Positions 42,984 through 51,381 of a stretch of DNA of 64,000 nt are shown in pieces. Where the stretch lies: assembly GCA_002316805.1 (NCBI GenBank), contig DCEF01000010.1, positions 218,999-282,998 on the forward strand, written 5' to 3'. Each line of letters opens with the position of its first letter. Position 1 is the stretch's first letter. Position numbers and translations under genes: made by a program. The notes under the pieces were generated by a model. It made no database searches. It was given only the letters and a program-made list of their open reading frames with translations, and was not told the DNA's origin. The DNA is from Ruminococcaceae bacterium UBA1036 (GTDB lineage: Bacteria; Bacillota; Clostridia; Oscillospirales; Acutalibacteraceae).

Positions 42984-43775
42984 TCATTCGAGGTTAAGCT
43001 TCCTGCTTAAGAGCCAGTACGTCAGGAAATAAAATGCTACACAAAAAGCAGCTGTAACAGCCATGGCAATGCCAATGTTAACTGCCATGGCGCTGAGCAT
43101 TGCCTGCTCATCCATTGGCAGAGAAAAATTTTTGATATAGTTAATAATAAACGAATACACAATCATCTGGGCTATGCCAAGGCCGATAAAAGTGCCGAAA
43201 GATGCAAGCCTTCTGTGTTTGCCGCAAAGATTTCCTACAGTGGCAGAAGCATAAATCTGCAAAATGCAACACAGCATGCTGATGAGTACCAAGACAATTA
43301 TCTCAAAGCTTATAAGATACGCCATGTTGTCATAACGGGAATAATCGGCTTTAAGCCCTGCAAAGAGTGGGTTGTTCTTATTGATAAAATCCGTGTTCAC
43401 AGAAAGCACGAAAACAGAAAGCAAAGTGACAATTACGCTTAGAACAGCCCACATAAGCGAAACAAGCATTTTGCAGTCGATATGGCTATGAATTTTGACA
43501 GGCAGCGTAAATGAAAGGTAGCCTTCGTCGCCAAGGAGGTTAGTTGTAAAGCGCTTCGCCGTAGCAACAATCGTCATAATGAAAGCGGCAGCAATAAGTA
43601 TTACATAAATTAATATCACGATGCCCATCAAGAACGAAAAGGCACCACTCATATGCTGAAAATTAAACTGTGTAAACGACCTTATAAGAAGCGCAAAAAT
43701 AATAATCAGGCCATAAATTGGAAGGAATGTCCTCTGTGTCGCTTTTATCTCGTATTTCATCATTTTGCCTAACAT
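42984..43775 (-). CDS. ABC-2 type permease of the YtrC/D kind
   Basis: 263 residues with six hydrophobic segments: FLPIYGLIIIFALLI, FSFLMGIVILIYVILIAAAFI, VSLMWAVLSVIVTLLSVFVL, LISFEIIVLVLISMLCCIL, FGTFIGLGIAQMIVYSFII and NIGIAMAVTAAFCVAFYFLTY. Starts MLGKMMKYEIKATQRTFLPIY, as many permeases of GntR-regulated ABC exporters do. It overlaps the ATPase gene by 7 nt (43769-43775). Substrate unknown. Confidence 0.8.
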   Translation of the reverse strand: MLGKMMKYEIKATQRTFLPIYGLIIIFALLIRSFTQFNFQHMSGAFSFLMGIVILIYVILIAAAFIMTIVATAKRFTTNLLGDEGYLSFTLPVKIHSHIDCKMLVSLMWAVLSVIVTLLSVFVLSVNTDFINKNNPLFAGLKADYSRYDNMAYLISFEIIVLVLISMLCCILQIYASATVGNLCGKHRRLASFGTFIGLGIAQMIVYSFIINYIKNFSLPMDEQAMLSAMAVNIGIAMAVTAAFCVAFYFLTYWLLSRKLNLE

Positions 43776-44467
43776 CTGAACACCTCCCTGAAAAATTCGT
43801 CAACGCTCTTATTTTCTTTTTCGCGTATTTTATCTACTGAAGCTGTAAGAACTATATTGCCCATATTGATAAAAATAACGCCGTCAAGAATTTTTTCGAT
43901 ATCCGAAATCAAATGCGTAGAAATCAGCAAAGTCGCATCTTTGCTGTAATTGCTTATAATCGTGTCGAGTATATAATCGCGGGCCGCAGGGTCTACGCCT
44001 CCGATAGGCTCATCGAGAATATAAAGCTGTGCTTCGCGGCTCATTACAAGTATTAGCTGGACCTTTTCTTTTGTGCCTTTAGAAAGCGTTTTAATGCGCC
44101 TGTTCGGGTTTATGTGAAGGCGCTGAAGCATATCATACGCCTTTGCCTTGCTGAAGTCAGCATAAAAGTCGCCAAAAAAATCGATTATGTTCTGTACAGA
44201 CATCCAGTCATTAAGGTATGTGCGCTCTGGAAGATACGACACAATTTTCTTTGTTTCCGCTCCGGGCTTCATTCCATTTATGCACACTTCTCCGGCCGTA
44301 GGCGTAAGCAGACCGTTCATCAATTTTATCAGCGTGCTTTTGCCGCTTCCGTTTGGCCCAAGCAAGCCGACTATCTGCCCTTTGGGTATTGAGAGATTGA
44401 TCGAATTCAAAGCAACGCAGCCCGGAAAACATTTTGTGAGGTTCCTGCACTCAACAATACTATCCAT
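43769..44467 (-). CDS. ABC transporter ATP-binding protein (YtrB-like)
   Basis: 232 residues from the ATG at 44467 (DSIVECRNLT after it), overlapping the gntR stop as ATGGATAG; the frame is open to 44530 but that would lie inside gntR. Walker A GPNGSGKSTLIKLMNG, Walker B LYILDEPIGGVDP, H-loop STHLI. The signature is degenerate (TLSKGTKEKVQL instead of LSGGQ), seen in the YtrB/EcsA-like group. It pairs with the permease at 42984. Confidence 0.88.
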   Translation of the reverse strand: MDSIVECRNLTKCFPGCVALNSINLSIPKGQIVGLLGPNGSGKSTLIKLMNGLLTPTAGEVCINGMKPGAETKKIVSYLPERTYLNDWMSVQNIIDFFGDFYADFSKAKAYDMLQRLHINPNRRIKTLSKGTKEKVQLILVMSREAQLYILDEPIGGVDPAARDYILDTIISNYSKDATLLISTHLISDIEKILDGVIFINMGNIVLTASVDKIREKENKSVDEFFREVFRC

Positions 44468-44846
44468 TCTGTTCTTCCTCCCCCATAACTTTTTCAAGAA
44501 GCTCTTTTGTGTGCTGGCCGTCATAGCCAAGCTGGTTCATTTTAAAAAGGAATTTGTGGACTAAATCTGCTGCAAGGCTGTTTTTAATCTGCATGATTTT
44601 ACCTTCATCCTCTGTTACGAATCTGCCACTGGTGCGTTGCGAATAGATAAGGCCGTTGCTTTCAAGCTGCAAAAGCGCACGCTGCATCGTGTTTGGATTA
44701 ACAGCAGCCTCCGCGGCAAGCTCACGCACAGGCGGCAACTTTGAGCCTGCCGGGAAAATCCCAGAAGCAATCATTATCTGTATCTGCTCCATAAGCTGCG
44801 TGTAAATTGGTCTGTCTGATTCCAGGTTCCATGGCATACCGGTCAC
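44460..44846 (-). CDS. GntR-family regulator, YtrA subfamily
   Basis: 128 residues. Winged-helix GntR domain at 10-80 (PIYTQLMEQIQIMIASGIFP then GSKLPPVRELAAEAAVNPNT, MQRALLQLESNGLIYSQRTSG). Only a short C-terminal region (about 45 residues) follows, typical of YtrA-type repressors of ABC exporters sensing cell-envelope antibiotics. It lies among the ABC genes it likely controls. The palindrome at 46576-46611 over the leading promoter is its probable operator. Confidence 0.9.
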   Translation of the reverse strand: MTGMPWNLESDRPIYTQLMEQIQIMIASGIFPAGSKLPPVRELAAEAAVNPNTMQRALLQLESNGLIYSQRTSGRFVTEDEGKIMQIKNSLAADLVHKFLFKMNQLGYDGQHTKELLEKVMGEEEQNG

Positions 44847-44907
44847 CTCCGTTGCTGTGGCTGTTCAAAAATAGTGCAATTGTCTGCGATAAATTCAACC
44901 TTTTATT

Positions 44908-45627
44908 TCAGCAAAGATCTTTTTTGCGGAAAGCAGCTGCTCCGGCAATAAAGAACACAAGCGCTGTTACTGCTGAAACCATAAGCGGCTTCTGGAAAGA
45001 CGTCACAGAGGGTTTTCTAATTACCGCAAACTGTGCTTCAAGCAGATAAGGCTCAAATTTTTCAAGGTGCAGTAACACCAGAAAATACTGCATAAGGTAA
45101 AATACGCCGTAGTAAAAGAAAATTGCAAGCCCGTTGCGCCTGAAAAGTACTGTGAAGAAAGCCGACATCGTAATGCATGCAGCATAAATTGCGCACGAAA
45201 CGCCAAGGCGCATGAAGAAATTATTCAGCAGGCCCGAAGTAAATTCTGCGTCATGTTTAAGGAATATAAACATGCTTCCAAAATAAGCTGCGAGCACAAC
45301 AGCCGCCAGAATCATGCAGAGCAAAATCGATGCAATAAGCTTTGCAGTAAAAAGCAAAGTCCGGTTCGTTCCGTATGAAGCCGTATTTTTTAAAGTATGG
45401 AACTGAAACTCCTCCGAGAAAACGATTTGCGTAACCAATGGAAGTATGACCACAGGATATTCCATCAACATGACTGCAAATTGCACCGAAGAGCTCATGT
45501 TGCCGTACATGCCGCCTCTCATAGCAGAATTTATGAGAAAGCACAAAGCCGCAAGGCCGGCCGCTAAAATGTAAAAATACGCCCTGTGAAATGTCTTATA
45601 AAAATCCGCATGAATAAGTTTAGCCAT
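44908..45627 (-). CDS. ABC-2 type permease (bacitracin/lantibiotic exporter-like)
   Basis: 239 residues with about six hydrophobic segments, for example AYFYILAAGLAALCFLINSA, ASILLCMILAAVVLAAYFGSMF, CAIYAACITMSAFFTVLF and LAIFFYYGVFYLMQYFLVLL, ending in VSAVTALVFFIAGAAAFRKKDL. The FRKKDL end is typical of BcrB-like permeases. Start overlaps the ATPase at 45620 by 8 nt, a coupled pair. A 61-nt gap precedes gntR. Confidence 0.85.
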   Translation of the reverse strand: MAKLIHADFYKTFHRAYFYILAAGLAALCFLINSAMRGGMYGNMSSSVQFAVMLMEYPVVILPLVTQIVFSEEFQFHTLKNTASYGTNRTLLFTAKLIASILLCMILAAVVLAAYFGSMFIFLKHDAEFTSGLLNNFFMRLGVSCAIYAACITMSAFFTVLFRRNGLAIFFYYGVFYLMQYFLVLLHLEKFEPYLLEAQFAVIRKPSVTSFQKPLMVSAVTALVFFIAGAAAFRKKDLC

Positions 45628-46552
45628 TTTCTTTCCCCTCCACCAGATTTACAAAATACTGTTCCAGGTTTATGCCCGACTGATACACCTGTGAAACCAT
45701 TATGCCGTTTTCTACAAGTGCTTTTACAGCGGAAGCCGGATCGTCAACTTTTTCATTTACATGAACCGTATGTTCATCGGCTACCTCTATATTTTTGAAC
45801 TGAAAATTATTTTTCAGTATCTCGGATGTTCTGTCCGCGCTGTCAGACACAATACAGAGAAACGACCTGCATTTTTCTTTGAGGTCTTTTGCGGAAATGT
45901 GCTGCACAAGACGCCCGCGGTTGATAAAGCTGTATGTAGTCGCAATCTGTGAAAGTTCGCCAAGTATATGGCTTGAAATTAGAACAGTTGTCTTTTTTTC
46001 GCGGCTCATTTTTAGGATAATGTTGCGGAAATCCTTAATGCCCATCGGGTCAAGGCCGTTTATCGGTTCGTCGAGGATGAGAATTTCCGGATTATCCATT
46101 ATGGCAAGCGCAAGGCCAAGGCGCTGTTTCATACCCAGTGAAAATCCTCTGAATTTTTTTCTGCCTGTGCCTTCGAGGCCTACAAACTGGAGGGCGCGTT
46201 CCACACACCCTTTATCTTTATTCCCGCGCTGGATACGGTAGTATTCGAGATTCTCCCTCGCCGTAAGGTAAGGGAAAAAGCCCGGCGTCTCTATCATGGT
46301 ACCCATGTGTCTGCGCGCCAACCCAAGGTGCTGCTCAGAACCCTGGCCAAATATTTCTATTGTGCCCTCAGTGGCCGGTGTAAGGCCGCTTATCAACTTT
46401 AGCAGCGTCGTTTTTCCTGCGCCGTTCTTGCCTACAAGGGCATAGATATCACCTTTGTTTACCCTCATGCTCATCTCCGCAACAGCGGCAGATTTCCCAT
46501 AATATTTGCTGACATTCTTCATCTGAATGACAGTCTCACCTATTTCAGCCAT
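45620..46552 (-). CDS. ABC transporter ATP-binding protein (BcrA-like)
   Basis: 310 residues. Walker A GKNGAGKTTLLKLISG, signature FSLGMKQRLGLALAI, Walker B ILILDEPINGLDPMG, H-loop SSHIL. Size and the C-terminal extension (about 90 residues) match bacitracin/lantibiotic self-protection ATPases. It is the first gene of the operon and follows the GntR operator/promoter. The native substrate is unknown; peptide antibiotic export or envelope-stress response is inferred. Confidence 0.9.
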   Translation of the reverse strand: MAEIGETVIQMKNVSKYYGKSAAVAEMSMRVNKGDIYALVGKNGAGKTTLLKLISGLTPATEGTIEIFGQGSEQHLGLARRHMGTMIETPGFFPYLTARENLEYYRIQRGNKDKGCVERALQFVGLEGTGRKKFRGFSLGMKQRLGLALAIMDNPEILILDEPINGLDPMGIKDFRNIILKMSREKKTTVLISSHILGELSQIATTYSFINRGRLVQHISAKDLKEKCRSFLCIVSDSADRTSEILKNNFQFKNIEVADEHTVHVNEKVDDPASAVKALVENGIMVSQVYQSGINLEQYFVNLVEGKENG

Positions 46553-46575
46553 TTTTTCGCCCCCACTTGTATTAG

Positions 46576-46611
46576 TGTATTATTGTATTACGTATCTAAT
46601 ACAATAATACA
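46576..46611. promoter_or_regulatory. Palindromic GntR operator
   Basis: A perfect 15-bp inverted repeat (46576-46590 and 46597-46611) separated by CGTATC; each arm reads TGTATTA-TTGTATTA. A further TGTATTAG lies at 46568, giving three direct TGTATTA units. The palindrome overlaps the -10 region of the promoter of the ABC/gntR operon, so binding would block transcription. Confidence 0.75.
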
Positions 46612-46631
46612 TCAGTTTTTAAATTTGTCAA
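46604..46631 (-). promoter_or_regulatory. Promoter of the ABC/gntR operon
   Basis: Minus strand TTGACA (46626-46631) and TATTAT (46604-46609), 16-nt spacing. The -10 lies within the operator palindrome. Confidence 0.7.
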
Positions 46632-46653
46632 GCCTTCAGATGAAAATTTGGCA

Positions 46654-46688
46654 TAAAAAAGCAGCCCCGCTTTTACAGAGCCGCTTTC
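46654..46688 (-). terminator. Terminator of the HD-domain gene
   Basis: AAAGCAGCCCC (46658-46668) pairs with GAGCCGCTTT (46678-46687) with G-U pairs; on the minus strand six T follow the stem. Confidence 0.6.
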
Positions 46689-46708
46689 AGCAAACCATGC
46701 GGATATAT

Positions 46709-47296
46709 TTACCTGCGCGGCACTTCAGACGTGCCTTTTTCACGCAGATATGTACTTTCAAGGTCAGAAAGGTGCAGTTTTACAGCAAGCGGATACTTTT
46801 CATACGCCTGGCTCACGGCAAAGCTTCCTCCGCGGGCAGCGTCGTCAAAGCCACCCATGTGCCAGCGTATGGCCACGGCTTCCTCAACTTTCAGGCGCAT
46901 AAAACGCTCAATGAGGAAGACTGACTTTTCGCCATGGCCATAAGGAAAACGGTCGTCGATAGTGTAATACGGGCGTTTTTCCCACTGGCCGGTTTCTTCA
47001 TTTTTAAAGTTGCGTGTGCTCTTTTTGTAAAACTGTGCCTTGCATATATCATGCAGTAGCGCACATATGGCGAAGCTCTCTTCATTATCGACCGACGGGT
47101 CAAAATGCTTTTCACGCAACACATGATACACGTTCACGCTGTGCTGCACAAGGCCGCCAAGGCATGCGCAGTGATACCTTGTGCTGGCAGGCGCTATAAA
47201 AAAATCGGTTTTCTGAAGCCACGCGAGCAGCTCCGCGGAACCAGCACGTTTTATCTTTTCCTGATAGATTGCTTCAAACTCTTCTCTGTAGCCCAT
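46709..47296 (-). CDS. HD-domain metal-dependent phosphohydrolase
   Basis: 195 residues. Histidines appear at CACLGGLVQHSVNVY and the HD doublet at CALLHDICKAQF, then PYGHGEKSVFLIERF and AIRWHMGGFDD, the spaced H...HD...H..H/D metal-binding set. The family hydrolyses nucleotides, often (p)ppGpp- or dNTP-like substrates, but the substrate here cannot be read. The gene is separated from the fab cluster by a short gap and from the ABC operon by a terminator, so it is likely independent. Confidence 0.85.
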   Translation of the reverse strand: MGYREEFEAIYQEKIKRAGSAELLAWLQKTDFFIAPASTRYHCACLGGLVQHSVNVYHVLREKHFDPSVDNEESFAICALLHDICKAQFYKKSTRNFKNEETGQWEKRPYYTIDDRFPYGHGEKSVFLIERFMRLKVEEAVAIRWHMGGFDDAARGGSFAVSQAYEKYPLAVKLHLSDLESTYLREKGTSEVPRR

Positions 47297-47348
47297 TAAT
47301 AATTCCTCCCAAAAAATCCGGGGAGCCTACTGGCCACCCGGATTTCTT

Positions 47349-48173
47349 TCAATTTACATGGTTCGTTGTATTTTGTTTTACAGTTATATACGTATCTGCC
47401 CCGAACTTGCGGAAACGGCCATAGCGTTTTTGCAGAAGCTCTGTCTCATCTTCAGACAGCTTTTGCTGCAACGATTTGTATAAACCTGCTTTAATTGATT
47501 CATAAACATCTGAAAAATCGGAAAAGTCTTTAGGCTCCGGAATAACGCGCTCAATCGCGTGAAACTGCAGCAGGTCATCAGCCGTAAGCCGCAGTGCCTG
47601 CGAAGCCTCTTTTACTTTTGAGCTGTCTTTCCACAAAATGCTCGCGCATCCCTCCGGAGAAATTACAGAGTAATAGGCATTTTCGAGCATCCATACCTCG
47701 TCGGCAACAGCCAGCCCTAGCGCGCCGCCGCTGCCGCCCTCGCCTATGAATATAGAAATAATAGGTGTCTTAAGCGCCATCATCTCCATCAGGTTTTCTG
47801 CAATCGACTGCCCTTCGCCTCGCTCTTCAGCAGAAATGCCGCAGAAAGCCCCGGCAGTATCAACAAAGCAGATGACAGGCCTGCCGAATTTCTCAGCAAG
47901 CTTCATCTGGCGCAGCGCTTTCCTGTACCCTTCAGGATGCGCAGAGCCAAAGTTGCGGCGCACTTTATCTTTTGTAGTGCTTCCTTTTTCCTGGGCAATA
48001 ACCGTGACCGGCATTTCGTAAAGGCGTGCGATGCCGGAAACAATGGCCGCATCGTCTCCAAAACGGCGGTCACCATGCATTTCCATAAAATCTGTAAAGA
48101 TATTTTGAATATAGCAAAGGCCTGTAGGCCTTCCTTTAGCACGCGAAGCTGCTACCCTTTCATACGCTTCCAT
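47349..48173 (-). CDS. accA: Acetyl-CoA carboxylase carboxyltransferase subunit alpha
   Basis: Transfers CO2 from carboxybiotin to acetyl-CoA together with AccD. 274 residues from the ATG at 48173 (MEAYERVAASRAKGRP), with GGAGG 7 nt upstream; the frame is open to 48323 but that would overlap accD for 160 nt. Crotonase-fold motifs: FTDFMEMHGDRRFGDDAAIVSG, RNFGSAHPEGYRKALR, FVDTAGAFCGISAEERGE and IFIGEGGSGGALGLAVAD. It is the last gene of the cluster. Confidence 0.95.
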   Translation of the reverse strand: MEAYERVAASRAKGRPTGLCYIQNIFTDFMEMHGDRRFGDDAAIVSGIARLYEMPVTVIAQEKGSTTKDKVRRNFGSAHPEGYRKALRQMKLAEKFGRPVICFVDTAGAFCGISAEERGEGQSIAENLMEMMALKTPIISIFIGEGGSGGALGLAVADEVWMLENAYYSVISPEGCASILWKDSSKVKEASQALRLTADDLLQFHAIERVIPEPKDFSDFSDVYESIKAGLYKSLQQKLSEDETELLQKRYGRFRKFGADTYITVKQNTTNHVN

Positions 48174-49041
48174 GCTCAGGCCTCCTTTGATGCAGCGACA
48201 ACAGCCGTGTAAGATATTCTTTCTGCTGTTTCCGCGGCACAATGTCATCAACAAAACCTTTTTCCAGAAGAAATTCGGCAGTCTGAAAATTAGGTGGGAG
48301 CTTCTGGTGCATATTCTGTTCAATTACACGCGGCCCGGCAAAACCGATAAGCGCACCAGGCTCGGCGATTATTACATCGGCTTCCATTGCAAAACTCGCT
48401 GTAACGCCGCCCGTTGTTGGATCGGTAAGTACAGCCGTATAAAGGTTACCACCGTCGCTGTGGCGCTTTACGGCAGCGCTCGTCTTTGCCATCTGCATAA
48501 GCGAAAGTATGCCTTCCTGCATTCTCGCGCCGCCCGAAACGGTAAATCCTATAACCGGCAGCGAGTGTTTCGTAGCATACTCAAACAGGCGCGTTATCTT
48601 TTCACCGACGACAGTGCCCATGCTGCCCATCATGAAGTTAGACTCCATTACAAACAGGCAACATGAATAACCGCCTATTTTCGCGGTTCCGCACACCACA
48701 GCTTCATTTTCACCGCTCGCAAGGCGTGCATGCCAAAGCTTCTTATCATAATTCGGGAATCCGATTATATTTTTGGAGCGCATATTCCCATTCATTTCCT
48801 TAAATGAATCATTATCCGTGATAAGGCCTATGCGCTGGCGGGCGTTCATCCGAAAATGGTATCCGCATTTTGGGCATACACGCGCATTTTCATTCAAGTC
48901 ACCGGTGAGTAGGATTGCCTTGCATTTTGCGCAGGATATGCACATCTGATCCGGAATATCCGGCATGGAATTCTTAATGTGGCTGTCATACCACTCCAGC
49001 GGGTTTTCCGGCTTTTGAAACAGGCTTTTCGGCAGTTTCAA
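48160..49041 (-). CDS. accD: Acetyl-CoA carboxylase carboxyltransferase subunit beta
   Basis: 293 residues. N-terminal zinc ribbon CISCAKCKAILL and CPKCGYHFRM (two CxxC), then the carboxyltransferase domain with GMGTVVGEKITRL-like sequence (MMGSMGTVVGEKITRLFEY), GGARMQEGILSLMQMAKT and DPTTGGVTASFA. It overlaps the accA start by 14 nt and the accC stop by 4 nt, giving coupled subunit synthesis. Confidence 0.96.
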   Translation of the reverse strand: MKLPKSLFQKPENPLEWYDSHIKNSMPDIPDQMCISCAKCKAILLTGDLNENARVCPKCGYHFRMNARQRIGLITDNDSFKEMNGNMRSKNIIGFPNYDKKLWHARLASGENEAVVCGTAKIGGYSCCLFVMESNFMMGSMGTVVGEKITRLFEYATKHSLPVIGFTVSGGARMQEGILSLMQMAKTSAAVKRHSDGGNLYTAVLTDPTTGGVTASFAMEADVIIAEPGALIGFAGPRVIEQNMHQKLPPNFQTAEFLLEKGFVDDIVPRKQQKEYLTRLLSLHQRRPEHGSV

Positions 49042-50393
49042 TGTTTCTCACCCTCCAGTTTCCCCATGAAATCCGTGTGGTAGTTACCCGAACGGAACTC
49101 GGCACTCGCAAGTATTTTCCTATGCAGCTCCTTGTTGGTGTCTACGCCTGTAATTACAAGCTCGCACAGGGCAGCCTGCATTTTCCGGATAGCTTCTTCC
49201 CTCGTTTGGGCATGGACAACAAGCTTGCCAATCAGTGAATCGTAGAATGGCGGGACTGTATAATCTTGGAACAGCGCGGTGTCAAATCTTACCCACGGCC
49301 CCCCTGGAATATGCAGAAGTGTGATTTTTCCGCTACTCGGGCGGTAATTAAGGTCAGGGTTTTCCGCATTTATGCGGCATTCTATCGCATGGCCGTGCGG
49401 CGCAACATCATCCTGTGTAAAATTGAGCGGAAGCCCCGCCGCTATGCGTATCTGCCACTTGACAAGATCAATGCCAGTCACCATTTCGGTTACCGCATGT
49501 TCGACCTGAAGGCGGGTGTTCATTTCCATGAAGTAAAAATTCTGCTTATCGTCAACAAGGAATTCAACTGTTCCCGCATTTACATAGCCGGATGCTTTTG
49601 CTGCGCGTATAGCACATTCGCCCATTTTTCTGCGTGTTTCAGGCGTGATGCCCGGCGAAGGGCTCTCTTCCAAAAGTTTTTGGTGTTTGCGTTGCACCGA
49701 GCATTCACGCTCGCCAAGCACTACGGCATTTCCCTGCTTATCGCACAGAAGCTGCATTTCCACATGTTTCGCAGGGTGAAGGAATTTTTCGAGGTAAAGC
49801 GCACCATCGCCGAAAGCGCTGCGTGCTTCTGCTGATGCGGTGCAGAAAGCATCCGGAAATTCGCCCATGGTTTTTACAAGGCGGATACCTCGGCCACCGC
49901 CGCCGCTGCGCGCTTTTATTAAAACAGGAAAGCCGATTTTTTCCGCTTCTTCTTCAGCCTGAGCAAGGTTTTTTACCTTCCTGCAGCCAGGTATCACCGG
50001 AATCCCCGCAACCTCCATTGTCTGCCGAGCCATGTCTTTATCGCCCATCTTGGCTATAACGTTCGACGGCGGGCCAATAAACGCAATGTTGCATTTTTCA
50101 CACAGCGCCGCAAACTTAGCATTTTCCGAAAGCAGCCCATAACCGGGGTGGATAGCTCCGGCACCTGTCACTTCCGCTGCGGAAATAATTGCTGCCATAT
50201 TGAGATAGCTATCTTTAAGCTGGGCCGGCCCTATGCAGATACTTTCATCTGCAAGGCTTACATGAAGCGCGTCGCGGTCAGCCTCAGAAAAGACCGCTAC
50301 CGTGGCAATGCCCATTTCCTTGCATGCGCGGATTATTCTAACGGCAATCTCGCCGCGGTTTGCAACCAGAATTTTTGAGAACAAGGATTTCAC
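49038..50393 (-). CDS. accC: Acetyl-CoA carboxylase biotin carboxylase subunit
   Basis: Carboxylates biotin on AccB with ATP. 451 residues. ATP-grasp protein with KILVANRGEIAVRIIRACKE at the N-terminus, KARSGGGGRGIRLV (the glycine-rich loop), HVEMQLLCDKQGN and FMEMNTRLQVEHAVTEMVTG carrying the conserved Glu/Arg, and a C-terminal lid. It overlaps accD by 4 nt. Confidence 0.96.
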   Translation of the reverse strand: MKSLFSKILVANRGEIAVRIIRACKEMGIATVAVFSEADRDALHVSLADESICIGPAQLKDSYLNMAAIISAAEVTGAGAIHPGYGLLSENAKFAALCEKCNIAFIGPPSNVIAKMGDKDMARQTMEVAGIPVIPGCRKVKNLAQAEEEAEKIGFPVLIKARSGGGGRGIRLVKTMGEFPDAFCTASAEARSAFGDGALYLEKFLHPAKHVEMQLLCDKQGNAVVLGERECSVQRKHQKLLEESPSPGITPETRRKMGECAIRAAKASGYVNAGTVEFLVDDKQNFYFMEMNTRLQVEHAVTEMVTGIDLVKWQIRIAAGLPLNFTQDDVAPHGHAIECRINAENPDLNYRPSSGKITLLHIPGGPWVRFDTALFQDYTVPPFYDSLIGKLVVHAQTREEAIRKMQAALCELVITGVDTNKELHRKILASAEFRSGNYHTDFMGKLEGEKH

Positions 50394-50396
50394 CCC

Positions 50397-50816
50397 TTAT
50401 TTTTTAGGCACTATGGCAAACGAAAGTTCAGCGCGGACCGCCGGTTTGCCGCCTACTGTGCCTTTGCCTTTTGCAAAGTAAAAAGGCGGGCGGCTCTTTG
50501 TCATGCTGCACTCAAACTCAATCGTATCGCCGGGGCGCACAGGATTTTTAAAGCGCACCTTATCGAGGCCGCCAAAAAGCGGTATGCTCCCCTTTACTTT
50601 ATCGGCCATCAAGACACAGCATGTCTGGGCCATCATTTCGCACTGTATAACACCTGGCACAATTGGCATACCTGGGAAGTGCCCTTGAAGGAACCATTCG
50701 TCGCCTTTAACAGTATATTTTCCTACCGCGAGGTTGTCTTCTTTCAGTTCTGCCTCATCAATAAGAAGCATCGGTTCGCGGTGTGGAAGAATTTTCTTCA
50801 ACTCTTCTCTGTTCAT
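50397..50816 (-). CDS. fabZ: 3-hydroxyacyl-[ACP] dehydratase
   Basis: Dehydrates 3-hydroxyacyl-ACP to trans-2-enoyl-ACP. 139 residues, hot-dog fold. ILPHREPMLLIDEAEL near the N-terminus and the catalytic histidine segment FLQGHFPGMPIVPGVIQCE followed by MMAQ (catalytic Glu in CEMMAQ). It starts 4 nt before accC. Confidence 0.94.
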   Translation of the reverse strand: MNREELKKILPHREPMLLIDEAELKEDNLAVGKYTVKGDEWFLQGHFPGMPIVPGVIQCEMMAQTCCVLMADKVKGSIPLFGGLDKVRFKNPVRPGDTIEFECSMTKSRPPFYFAKGKGTVGGKPAVRAELSFAIVPKK

Positions 50817-50889
50817 AAAACATTGCCATTCCCCCGCGCAGGTTATATGTACGGTATGCTCCGCGCGGGAAGGAGAAAACCGTCACTGC

Positions 50890-51342
50890 TCAGCGCAGTT
50901 TAAAAAGCGTCTGGCCATATTCAACTACCTGCCCGTTTTCCACACAGACTTCGGCAATCTCACCGGCCTGGTCAGCATTTATCTCATTAAGCAGTTTCAT
51001 AGCTTCAATAATGCATATGACATCGCCCTTTTTTACCGTGCTGCCAACCTTAACATAAGGCTCGCTTTCCGGTGAAGGTGACGTATAGAAAACGCCAACC
51101 ATTGGGCTTTTGATTTCTTTGTAATGTTCTTTGGGCTGCCCTGCAACACTTGCGGCCGCTGAAGCAGCCGGTGTCGCCGCAGGCGGCGCCACTGCCCCTA
51201 CCGGTATAACAGCAGAAACCTGCGGAGGAGCAGGCGGCTTCTTTTCAAGCTTAACCTTTAGCCCGCCTTCAGAAACTTCAAGGCTTGTCAAATCTGCATC
51301 ATCCATGATTTTGGCAAGGGAACGAATATCTTCCAGTTTCAT
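50890..51342 (-). CDS. accB: Biotin carboxyl carrier protein of acetyl-CoA carboxylase
   Basis: 150 residues. N-terminal segment KLEDIRSLAKIMDDADLTSL, an Ala/Pro-rich linker (PPAPPQVSAVIPVGAVAPPA), then the biotinyl domain at about 75-150 with the attachment site IEAMKLLNEINADQ (the usual AMKM is AMKL). It carries CO2 from AccC to the AccAD complex. Confidence 0.95.
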   Translation of the reverse strand: MKLEDIRSLAKIMDDADLTSLEVSEGGLKVKLEKKPPAPPQVSAVIPVGAVAPPAATPAASAAASVAGQPKEHYKEIKSPMVGVFYTSPSPESEPYVKVGSTVKKGDVICIIEAMKLLNEINADQAGEIAEVCVENGQVVEYGQTLFKLR

Positions 51343-51381
51343 ATCACGGCATCCTTTCGAATCTTAAATCTGTCTGCCACA

